Shown here: positions 24,611 through 32,800 of the stretch, one piece after another | Layout: each line of letters opens with the position of its first letter | Position numbering within the stretch: the first letter of the stretch is position 1 | DNA from: Hyphomicrobium sp. | GTDB taxonomy: Bacteria > Pseudomonadota > Alphaproteobacteria > Rhizobiales > Hyphomicrobiaceae | Length of the DNA stretch: 36,997 bases | Reading direction: 5' to 3' | Assembly (NCBI RefSeq): GCF_020852195.1 | Contig: NZ_JADZBI010000107.1 | Span: 1 to 36,997, forward strand | Notes under the pieces: model-generated | What the model saw: the letters and a program-made list of their open reading frames with translations, nothing else | What the model was told of the DNA's origin: nothing | The model's database searches: none | Position numbers and translations under genes: made by a program

Positions 24611-26024
24611 TGGTCGTGACCTCCGTGGCGCTTGAGGGACGGCTGCGACGGACCAGAAGCTCCCCGACGAGAACCGTCAGCACCACGCCGCCGACGACGG
24701 AGAGCGCATAGGCGGCGTCGAACGCGTCGGGCTTGTAGATGAAGAACACGATCGCCTGCAGGATGAAGGCCATGCAAAGGACGCTGAGCGCGACCGCGAC
24801 CCGGTAGCTGCCGGGTACGCGATAGGGTCGCGGCCGGTCAGCATCGATCTGTCGAAGCTTCAGGAACGACAGGAACAGGAGGAAGTACGGAAGAAGGAAT
24901 ACGACAGACGAGAATGCGAAGATGGTCCAGAAGAGATCCTCAGTGTCCTTGGCGAGGAGCCCGTAGACGAGGAGCACGGCGCTGCTGATCACGCCGCACA
25001 ACACTGCGGAGCTGGTCGGCGTGAGGTAGACGGGATGCAGCTTGGCGAAGATCGCGGGCAGGTCGCCGCGGTTCGCGGCCTCGGCCGCAGACCTGTTGGC
25101 GCCGATGGTCCAGGTCGTCATGTTGGCAACGAAGGTGTAGAGTGCCATGGCGATCAGTACGGCGGTCAGGGCGCTGCCGAAAGTCCCCGTTCCGAATACG
25201 CGCTGGTAGGTGTCGAACAGCCCCTGGATAAGGCCGATCTCCTCCACCGGCAACGCCAGCAGAATGCCCACTGTGGCGAAGATATAGAAGAAAGCGATAA
25301 TGGCACCGGAGGTGATGATCGCCACGGGCACATCGCGTGCCGGGTTCTCCATCTCCTCGCCGGCGCCGGACATCAGTTCGAACCCAAGATAATTGTAGAT
25401 GATGACCGGAAGAAACGCGAGGCTGGCGCCCCAGCTCGGGGCCAGCGTCGCCAGGCTGAACTCGTTCGCGGCGCCATTGGAGAGCGCGTAGGCGATGCCG
25501 CCGAAGCCGAGCGCCAGCATGATGACCACCTTGAACAAGGCGCCGATGTTGGGCACCCACTTGCCGACCTCGAGCGTCACGATGTTGATGCCGACCGTCA
25601 GCCACGTCAGGGCCAGCGTGATGACGATCTTCGTCGACATGCTCATCTCCGGGGCAAGCACCTCGGAAAGAAGCCCGGCGAAAAGAATGTAAACGGAGGG
25701 CATCCAGAAGGCGACGTTGACCCACCAGAGCCACGCGGCACGGCCCGCCCACATTGATCCGAACGCACGGCGCACCCAGGCGTAGATGCCGCCCTCCTCG
25801 GTGTAGGTGCTTCCGAGCTCCGCCGTGATCAGGCCATAGGGGATGAAGAACAACACCAGTGTAAAAAGCCACCAGAAGATCGACTGCACGCCGATCGATG
25901 CCGCTGCGGCGAGCTGATCGATGACCAGGATGGCGCAGACGGTGAACAGCGTCATGTCGAGCCCGCGCAGGACCCTACGGAAGCGTCCTGCCGGCGGTGT
26001 GGGAGCCTGCGTGAGACTGGCCAT
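24603..26024 (-). CDS. aguD: APC-family permease, probable agmatine/putrescine antiporter
   Basis: 473 residues from the ATG at 26022-26024, five bases after GAAGGAGG; the track adds 57 upstream codons that overlap the previous gene out of frame. About 12 membrane helices are visible. '[26 protein letters not shown]' is the conserved helix 2 segment of amino acid-polyamine-organocation carriers, and '[24 protein letters not shown]' marks the helix 6 region. Placed between the carbamoyltransferase and the deiminase, it matches AguD, which swaps external agmatine for internal putrescine. The substrate is inferred from position; glutamate/GABA-type exchangers look similar. Confidence 0.85.
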   Translation of the reverse strand: MASLTQAPTPPAGRFRRVLRGLDMTLFTVCAILVIDQLAAAASIGVQSIFWWLFTLVLFFIPYGLITAELGSTYTEEGGIYAWVRRAFGSMWAGRAAWLWWVNVAFWMPSVYILFAGLLSEVLAPEMSMSTKIVITLALTWLTVGINIVTLEVGKWVPNIGALFKVVIMLALGFGGIAYALSNGAANEFSLATLAPSWGASLAFLPVIIYNYLGFELMSGAGEEMENPARDVPVAIITSGAIIAFFYIFATVGILLALPVEEIGLIQGLFDTYQRVFGTGTFGSALTAVLIAMALYTFVANMTTWTIGANRSAAEAANRGDLPAIFAKLHPVYLTPTSSAVLCGVISSAVLLVYGLLAKDTEDLFWTIFAFSSVVFLLPYFLLFLSFLKLRQIDADRPRPYRVPGSYRVAVALSVLCMAFILQAIVFFIYKPDAFDAAYALSVVGGVVLTVLVGELLVRRSRPSSATEVTTNV

Positions 26025-26040
26025 GGCGGCCTCCTTCTGT

Positions 26041-27054
26041 TCAGGAATTGAGGAACGCCTCGACGCGGCCTCGGTGGTGGTCGACGAGCTCGTGCGAGGG
26101 ATGATAGAGGCGGGGATAGACGAAGTGGACGAGCAGCCCCTTCTCCGTGTGCAGCCGGTTCTCCGACTGGTCGTAGATGATCGAGCGCGGCCCATCCATG
26201 ACGGCGTCCGTCACCTCGACGCCGCGCGAGGCCGGCAGGCAGTGCATGAACTTGGCATGGGCCGGCGCGCGTGTGAGCAACGCCTCGTTGACCTGATAGG
26301 TCGGCATGAAAGCGCGCTGGCGGTCCGGGATCTCGGCCTCCTGGCCGATCCACCACCAGAGGTCGGTGTAGATGAAATCCGCGTCACTCACAGCCGCGTC
26401 GACGTCATCGGTGACCGTGAGCGATCCGCCGGATTGCGCGGCATTGGCCTCCGCGATAGCTTGCCATGCCTTTGGCGCCTGGTACTGCGGTGGCGCGGCA
26501 TGGGTGAAATGCATCCCCATCTGCGTGCAGATCATCATCAGCGAGGAGCAGACATTCGTGGCATCACCAATGAAGGTGACGCGCACCTCGGAGAGAGGCT
26601 TGCCCGAAATCCTGTGCTCGATCATCGTGAACACGTCGCACACGACCTGGGTGGGATGGTTGTAGTCCGTCAGCCCGTTGAGCACGGGAACGGTGGCGTT
26701 GACCGCCAGATCCAGCACGGTCTGGTGCTTCAGCGTGCGCGCCTCGATGACGTCGACCATGCGGCTGATGACACGCGCGGTATCGCGGACGTTCTCGCGC
26801 TGGCCCAGGTGGATTTCCCCGGGCCGCAAATAGAGGGCGTGACCGCCGAGCTTGGTCATCGCCACCTCGAACGACACGCGCGTGCGCGTCGATGGCTCCT
26901 CGAAGATCATGCCGAGCGAGGCGCCGGAGAGCAGCCGCGGGCAGGCTCGCGCCTTGTCCGCTTCCTTGAGCAGGCGGATCAGCTCGATAATGCGAAGCAG
27001 CTCTTCCCGCGTGAAATCCTGGGTATCGATGAAGTGACGCAAAGGTGTTGGCAT
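26041..27054 (-). CDS. ptcA: putrescine carbamoyltransferase (ornithine carbamoyltransferase family)
   Basis: 337 residues; GAGGA lies six bases before the ATG. The carbamoyl phosphate site 'EEPSTRTRVSFE' and 'HPTQVVCD' are present, as is 'FMHCLPASRGVEV'. Where ornithine enzymes carry the substrate motif SMG ('DVWVSMG'), this protein has 'DLWWWIGQEAE', which argues against ornithine. With agmatine deiminase and carbamate kinase in the same operon, phosphorolysis of N-carbamoylputrescine to putrescine and carbamoyl phosphate is the likely reaction. It is the first gene of the operon, and 16 bases separate it from the permease. Called aguB in Firmicutes clusters; that symbol means a different enzyme in Pseudomonas. 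Confidence 0.85.
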   Translation of the reverse strand: MPTPLRHFIDTQDFTREELLRIIELIRLLKEADKARACPRLLSGASLGMIFEEPSTRTRVSFEVAMTKLGGHALYLRPGEIHLGQRENVRDTARVISRMVDVIEARTLKHQTVLDLAVNATVPVLNGLTDYNHPTQVVCDVFTMIEHRISGKPLSEVRVTFIGDATNVCSSLMMICTQMGMHFTHAAPPQYQAPKAWQAIAEANAAQSGGSLTVTDDVDAAVSDADFIYTDLWWWIGQEAEIPDRQRAFMPTYQVNEALLTRAPAHAKFMHCLPASRGVEVTDAVMDGPRSIIYDQSENRLHTEKGLLVHFVYPRLYHPSHELVDHHRGRVEAFLNS

Positions 27055-27160
27055 TCGGCCGTCCTCTGCTGAGGCATTGGTGTCCTAGCGGCCGCATCCT
27101 TCTGAAGGAACGAGAGGTGGACGGCACAGCGTCAACGTAGTCACCGCGCCGCTGAGGTAA

Positions 27161-27174
27161 TTGATCTAGCGCAA
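27161..27174 (-). promoter_or_regulatory. FixK/FNR-type box upstream of the agmatine operon
   Basis: TTGATCTAGCGCAA fits the alphaproteobacterial FixK/FnrL pattern TTG(A/C)-N6-(T/G)CAA exactly. It lies 107 bases before the first gene's ATG, leaving room for an activator-type promoter with a leader of about 60 bases. Members of this family activate genes at low oxygen. The box is nearly symmetric, so strand is nominal. Confidence 0.55.
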
Positions 27175-27188
27175 TTAATGCTGCGCTA
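27167..27188. promoter_or_regulatory. inverted repeat overlapping the FixK/FNR-like box
   Basis: Perfect seven-base arms TAGCGCA and TGCGCTA are separated by eight bases. The overlap with the box means that a second regulator binding here could compete with the oxygen-responsive protein. Confidence 0.4.
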
Positions 27189-27493
27189 AGCCCTTCAATG
27201 GTTTTTCCACCTGCTTCCTGTTTCCCCTTGCACGCCAACGAAATGCAGGCCGTGAGATCGTTTGCGGTTGGCCGGTTCCTGTCATCTTGGGCAGAGACGC
27301 CAAATGGCCGCTCGTGACCCTGAGCCACAGTCGCGCTGCGGTTGCAGAAGGTCCGCAGTCGAACACTTGGCAGACCCACGTCCGGTCTCGTGACTTCAGC
27401 AGTCGTTGGCGTGGGCCGGTCCGACGCGAGCTTGTGACCCGTTGCGGACCTGAAACGGCGTCCGGGCTGTTGAGATCAGTGATAGGGTGCGCA

Positions 27494-28960
27494 CTACATC
27501 GCCCTAGGCGGTCCGAACCAGGTGCTCAGCGCGTCGGAGAGCCCTGGCTCCGTCTGCTCGCCTACCCAAGCCACATATCCGTCGGGTCGGATCAACACGA
27601 CGGTGGGCGCGGTGACCTCACCAAGGACAGGAAGCACCCATGTATCATCACATCCTGCGTCGATCAGCTTGACGCGATCGGCCCACGGCGTGATGTCGAG
27701 GCTGGCGGGTTCACCGAGGTTGAGCAGCACCGGCCGGGCATCGTACAGCAAGGTGAAGACCCGCAGCGGACCGTTGGCGGTGATCAAGTCGAGATCGGGC
27801 ATTCGATGCCCAAGCAGCGGATGCCCCTCACCGAGATCGTAGCGGATGTCGAGGCCCGACATCGTCGCCGTGTACCACCTGTGCGGCTCGTCCATCTTCA
27901 TCACCCCGGACATCATCTTGCGCAGGGCGTTCGTCCGGTCGTCGCCGCGGTTGAGCGCGGTGATCGCCATGGTGTGCTGGAGTACCCGCGCAGCGGCCGG
28001 GTGCCGCTCGGTCTGGTAGGTATCGAGGAGGCTTTCCGGCGAGGTGCACCCGACTACCTGCGCCAGCTTCCACCCGAGGTTCACCGCATCCTGGATCCCT
28101 ATGTTGAGTCCCTGCCCACCGGCCGGGGAATGAATATGCGCCGCATCGCCGGCCAACAGGACTCGCCCTTCCCGGTAGGTCGCAGCCTGTCGCGCCGCGT
28201 CGGTGAACCTGGAGAGCCACGTGACGTTGCGGACGCCATAGTCCGTCCCGTAGGCGGCGACGAGCGCCGCGCGAAGCTCCTCAAGTGCTGGATTGTCTCC
28301 TTGCTCGAGCCGCTGCTCCGTCACCACGCCGCCGACGCGCTTGCCGTCCTCCAGTTTGCCCAGGGCATAGATGCCCTTCTCGCCGTTGAGGATCCCCCAA
28401 ACCGGCTCCTCGGCCATCTCCGCTTCAAAGATCAGGTAGCTGATATCCGGATCCCACCCAGGGAAGTCGATGCCGGCCGCCTTGCGGATCAGGCTGCGCC
28501 CCCCGTCGCACCCGACGAGGTAGCTCGCCCGGAGCGACGCGCCGTCCGAAAGCGTTACGTCCACCCCTGTGCCGTCCTGCGCGAAGCCGGTCACCTCGCG
28601 GCCGCGATAGAACGTCACCGGCAACTCGCCGACCCAGTCGGCCAGAGTATTCTCAAACTGCTGCTGCCGCAGCCCGAGCCAATAGTTGTGCCGTGTCGGA
28701 AGGTCGCTGGAGTCGAGGACGGCCCCGGGGAACAGTGCAACCTGGTGCTTCTGGCCCTGTGAGACGAAGCGTTCGGCGATGCCGCGCTGGTCGAGCATTT
28801 CGATTGTTCGGGGATGCAACCCACGGGCGCGGGAACTCGCCAGCTCCTGGTTCACGCGCCGCTCAACAGTGGCAACGTCGACGCCCGCCAGCGCCAGTTC
28901 GCCCGCCAGCATCAACCCGGTCGGGCCTCCTCCGGAGATCACCACCGCATGGTCGGTCAT
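27494..28960 (-). CDS. FAD-dependent monooxygenase (PheA/TfdB-type aromatic hydroxylase family)
   Basis: 488 residues from the ATG at 28958-28960, which has GGAG eight bases upstream; the track adds 15 codons. The FAD-binding motif 'VVISGGGPTGLMLAGELA', the 'LVGCDGGRSLIRKAAGI' segment and the ribityl-contact motif 'GDAAHIHSPAGGQGLNIGIQDA' are intact. A thioredoxin-like C-terminal domain ends the protein ('VVLIRPDGYVAWVG'), as in the phenol hydroxylase and rifampicin/tetracenomycin-type hydroxylase branch. The enzymes use NAD(P)H and O2 to hydroxylate aromatic rings. The substrate is unknown; relatives occur in antibiotic pathways of actinobacteria, so lateral origin is possible. It stands alone. 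Confidence 0.9.
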   Translation of the reverse strand: MTDHAVVISGGGPTGLMLAGELALAGVDVATVERRVNQELASSRARGLHPRTIEMLDQRGIAERFVSQGQKHQVALFPGAVLDSSDLPTRHNYWLGLRQQQFENTLADWVGELPVTFYRGREVTGFAQDGTGVDVTLSDGASLRASYLVGCDGGRSLIRKAAGIDFPGWDPDISYLIFEAEMAEEPVWGILNGEKGIYALGKLEDGKRVGGVVTEQRLEQGDNPALEELRAALVAAYGTDYGVRNVTWLSRFTDAARQAATYREGRVLLAGDAAHIHSPAGGQGLNIGIQDAVNLGWKLAQVVGCTSPESLLDTYQTERHPAAARVLQHTMAITALNRGDDRTNALRKMMSGVMKMDEPHRWYTATMSGLDIRYDLGEGHPLLGHRMPDLDLITANGPLRVFTLLYDARPVLLNLGEPASLDITPWADRVKLIDAGCDDTWVLPVLGEVTAPTVVLIRPDGYVAWVGEQTEPGLSDALSTWFGPPRAM

Positions 28961-29231
28961 CGCAATACTCCGGCCGTCTCCGCGGCAGCCAGATCGGCCG
29001 CGCACAGCCCGCTCGTCGATAAAAACACACGCATCCAGGAACCCCCTAGCTTCGGGCTTTGGTCAAGCGGTTCTACCGGATGATCCGGGTCTTGAAGCAA
29101 GCCCCTTGCTCACCACATGTTTGGGTGGGGAGAGCGCCTTTCCGTTATTTCCGCGCCAGAATTGCGATTGCGAAGATGGCTTTGCAAATGTCGCCTTGTG
29201 GCGGGTCTGTCTCTTGAAAAGGAGGCGGACC

Positions 29232-29303
29232 ATTGACAATGATCACGAATATGAAGACCTGAAGTTGGCCCGCCGCGAACCCTGGAACAAGGGCACGCTT
29301 TAA
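29232..29303 (+). pseudogene. possible remnant of a tyrosine recombinase 5' end
   Basis: AGGAGG is followed six bases later by ATT where a start codon would stand, then a 22-codon frame 'DNDHEYEDLKLARREPWNKG' and a stop. The ending 'RREPWNKG' resembles the N-terminus of a group of alphaproteobacterial site-specific integrases. Nothing recognisable follows. If correct, the start codon has mutated and the gene has been cut short. The match is short and from memory, so confidence is low. Confidence 0.35.
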
Positions 29304-29404
29304 GGGCGGTCCTCGGATCCCGTGCTGTGGCGCTCCAGAAAAATGACACGGTTCTGACAAGCAGAGGCCTGGTGCTCTCACAGCTACCTTTTGGGATTCG
29401 GACG

Positions 29405-29418
29405 TGTTAATATTAACA
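29405..29418. promoter_or_regulatory. perfect AT-rich palindrome TGTTAATATTAACA
   Basis: A 14-base perfect palindrome 45 bases before the ATG of the small secreted protein. Position and symmetry suit an operator near the promoter of the two-gene CHAT unit; the binding protein is unknown. Confidence 0.45.
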
Positions 29419-29462
29419 GCTGGCTGCGCGTATTTTTGAATTTATTTCGATGGAGGATTGTA

Positions 29463-29846
29463 ATGCGGTCAATGGCCTACTTCTGCCTGCTTGCCATCGT
29501 CTCTGCTGCGGTTGTAGCTCTTCAAGGCTCGTACCACTCTGCTCAAGCGCAGGAAGTGATCGTGCTGGAGTCGAATGTTCCCGAGATTGAGGGCCAGCAA
29601 CTTTACACGACGATCGACCCCAACACCGACGGTCAGCCTATGATATTCAACATACCTGCGGGTCAGTCGATCACGGTGATGAAGCCTTCTGGCGCTATTG
29701 AAACGATTTCGGGGCCGCGAAGCATTGCGGCTGCCGATCTCGTGGATACCGAGGATCAGAGCGAGACTTTTAACAAGCTGGCGCAAGACATCGTGGACGG
29801 CAATCGTAACTCTTTTGGCGAATCGTCGATTTTCAATCAGCAATGA
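29463..29846 (+). CDS. small exported protein of unknown function, partner of the CHAT gene
   Basis: 127 residues from the ATG at 29463, which follows GGAGG by six bases; the track start 24 codons earlier has no ribosome site. The first 30 residues form a signal peptide ('AYFCLLAIVSAAVVALQG', cleavage near 'AQAQ'). The mature part includes 'FNIPAGQSITVMKPSGAIETISGP', a small beta-rich motif, and an acidic helix near the end. I do not recognise a named family. The stop is 21 bases before the CHAT gene start, so the two are almost certainly co-transcribed, and both are exported. It could be an anchor, inhibitor or substrate of the CHAT protein. Confidence 0.8.
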   Translation: MRSMAYFCLLAIVSAAVVALQGSYHSAQAQEVIVLESNVPEIEGQQLYTTIDPNTDGQPMIFNIPAGQSITVMKPSGAIETISGPRSIAAADLVDTEDQSETFNKLAQDIVDGNRNSFGESSIFNQQ

Positions 29847-29867
29847 ACCCGCGGGGAGCCTTGAGGG

Positions 29868-32800
29868 ATGTGTCTCTCATTGCGTCGGTTCGCGCTGATT
29901 TTGGCGATCGCGTCGCTTCTGACTGCGTTGCCCACTTTGGGTCCGTTCGCAGGCGGTCTTGACACAGTCGACGGCCTTACGCGACGTGTTCTCGAACTCT
30001 ACAAGAGCAACGAGTTCGATGAGGCTGTTCCGCTCGCAGAGCGAGCCGTCGCGCTGGCCGAAAGTAAATTTGGGCCCGAGCATTTGGAAGTCGCGACGGC
30101 ACTGAGCAACGTGGTGCTGGTCTACAAGGCGAAGGGCCGATTTGCTGATGCAGAAGGTCCAGCGCAGAGGGCTTTGGCCATAACTGAGAAGCTGCTAGGG
30201 CCCAATTTTCCCGACGTGGCCCGCCAACTGACCAACCTCGCATCGGTGTATACCGCACTTGGACGATTTGATGAGGCAGAGCAGCTTTACGTTCGCGCGC
30301 TCGCGATAGTTCAGAAGTCGTTTGGAAAGCGCTCCCCGCTTTTTGGGGCAATCTCCGGAAGTTTGGATGACTTGCGCCGCGGGCGCAAAGATCCCGATAC
30401 TCTGTCCGTCCAGTCCTCGGCTCATCGCGATCCGAACGATCCCGATCTAGCGATGAGGGATTCTGCTTCGGCAAGAATTCGGGGAAGCCAAAAACCCTCG
30501 GATGAACTCGGCGTCCTCAACGCGCAAGCTGAGAAATTATATGAGGAAGGAAGATATTTCGAGGCTGTTCCGGTTATGGAGCAAGTGTTAGCGCTGACCG
30601 AAACGTTTTACGACGCCAACCACACCGCTCTTGCCGCCGCGCTCAGTCACTTGGCAACGCTTTACCTCAATCAAGGTCGTCACGCTGATGCCGAACAGCT
30701 CTTTAAGCGCTCGCTCGCGATCACCCCTGAGGATGATGCCACCGTCAACAACTTGGCGGAGCTCTACCGTGTCGAGGGTCGCTACGCCGAGGCTGAGAAG
30801 CTCTTTGTGGGCTTGCTTGGAAAAAACCCTGAAGAGACTTTCGCGCTCAATAACCTGGCGCGCCTCTACATCACTCAGGGTCGCTACGCTGATGCCGAGG
30901 CGCTCTGCAATCGACGGCTTGCCAAAGAGCCGGATGACCCCGCCGCGCTTAACAATTTGGCCACGCTGTACCTCAACCAAGGTCGCTACGCCGATGCCGA
31001 GCCGTTCTACAGAAATGCGCTTGCTACCAACGAGAGGCTTGGCCCAGACCATCCCTCTGTCGCCTTCGCGCTAAACAGCTTGGGTACTTTGTACCGGGCA
31101 GAAGGCCGCTATGCCGACGCCGAGCCGCTCATAAAACGCGCTCTGGCGATCCATGAGAAAGGGCTTGGCGCCGACCATCCTCACACGGCCCATATCTTGA
31201 ACAACCTCGCGGAGTTGTATCGAGAGACTGGCCGTTACAGCGACGCGGCGCCCCTCTATCAACGCGCGCTTGCGATTTTTGAGCGCGCATACGGTGCCGA
31301 CCATCCCGATGTCGCTAGCGCGCTCAACAATCTGGCCATGCTCTATCGCGAGGAAGGTCTCTACACCGACGCCGAACCGCTCCACAAGCGATCGCTTGCA
31401 ATCCGCGAGAAGACCTTCGGTTCCGAGCACCCCGACGTCGCAACCGCGCTCAGTAACTTGGCCGACCTGTATCGCGAATCCGGCAGGCCCGCCGACGCCG
31501 AGTCGCTCTACAAGCGTGCGATCTCGATCTTCGAGAAGGCATACGGCCCCGACCATCCCGGCATCGCAACCGCTCTGAGTGACCTTGGCGCGATGTACTT
31601 CGCTCGTCAAAATTGGAAACAGGCGGTCGACTACTGGCGCCGCAGCACCAGCATAACGACCCGCCGCGCCGACGGCGGTACGAGCTCCTTTGGTCTGAGC
31701 CCTACTGGCAAGAAGAGGAGCGAGCCAGAACGGCTACAGAAGCGATTTTGGGGGCTCATCAAGTCGGCCTATCACCTTTACAAATCCAACTCTGGGCCGA
31801 AACTAGCAGCCGAAATATTTGAAACCACACAATGGGCACAAACTTCCGAGGCTGCCCAATCGCTTGCACAAATGGCGGCCCGCGCGGCGGGCGGAAACCC
31901 CTCGCTGGCGACCATCGTCCGCGAACGTCAGGATCTCGTGGAAGACTGGCAACGGAGAGACGCGGCAAGCGGCGCCGTTGCTACCGAGGCGCTGGAGAAC
32001 CGCAGCAAAGATGCTGCGAATGCGGCATGGCTCAATGTCATTGAAGTTCGCCTCAAAGCCATCGATGAGCGGCTGCAAAAGGAATTCCCGGATTATGCGG
32101 CTATGATGAGCCCGCGTCCGCTCACCCTCCGGCAGACTCAGACCCTGCTTGGGATCAACGAGGCGCTTGTCCTGTTTGTCGACATGCCGGAATTCAAACC
32201 CTCTGCCGAGGAGACCTTCATCTGGGTCGTTACCAGAACCGATGCACGCTGGGTCCGTTCAGATCTCGGCACCAAGGCACTTACGGAGCGCGTTGCCCGA
32301 CTCCGCTGTGGGCTGGATCGTGACGGCGAATGGACTTGGTCAAAGGAGAAGGACCGCTTCCTCGGTAAGAAAGCGGCGTGCACCGCGCTCCGGCCCAATG
32401 GCCTCAGGCACAGCGAATTGCCGCCCTTCGATCTCGCAACCGCACACGAGCTTTGGACGGCGCTCCTTGGCCAAAGTGCCGACTTGATCAAAGGCAAGCA
32501 TCTGCTCTTGGTTCCCTCGGGACCGCTGACCAGCTTGCCGTTTCAAGTACTGGTGACCGCGCCTCCGGTCGTCGACGACTTATCGACCGCGCCCTGGCTG
32601 ATCCGCGATCATGCGCTGACCGTGCTGCCGTCGGTAGCGAGCCTTGCCGCGCTTCGCCGCAACACCAATGTCTCGACGGCGCCCGAGCCATTCGTCGGCT
32701 TCGGCAATCCGGTGCTCACAAGGGACTGCGGCGAAGCCTACGTCCCCGACACCTGCCCCGGGGACAGGACTAACGTCGCCGCCACTGACGCCAGCGCGAC

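Larger units (their letters stand above)
27055..27493. other. intergenic region upstream of the agmatine operon
   Basis: 439 bases between the operon start and the 3' end of the flavoprotein gene. The left part holds the FixK/FNR-like box and an overlapping inverted repeat. The right part (about 27300-27480) is unremarkable apart from 'cttgtgacccgttgcggacct' near 27430-27455, which looks like another worn copy of the dispersed repeat. No gene is supported. Confidence 0.5.
28961..29462. other. intergenic region upstream of the exported CHAT unit
   Basis: About 500 bases between the divergent flavoprotein and small secreted protein genes. It holds the possible integrase remnant at 29232-29303 and an AT-rich palindrome at 29405-29418. 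AT-rich sequence at about 29400-29455 probably contains the promoter of the secreted protein gene. Confidence 0.5.

Noticed and set aside
26041-27054. Anabolic or catabolic ornithine carbamoyltransferase
   Set aside because: The SMG ornithine motif is replaced by WIG, no arginine deiminase is present, and agmatine deiminase is in the same operon.
27287-28762. 491-residue plus-strand ORF opposite the flavoprotein
   Set aside because: The flavoprotein on the other strand has intact FAD motifs; this frame has a composition typical of antisense translation.
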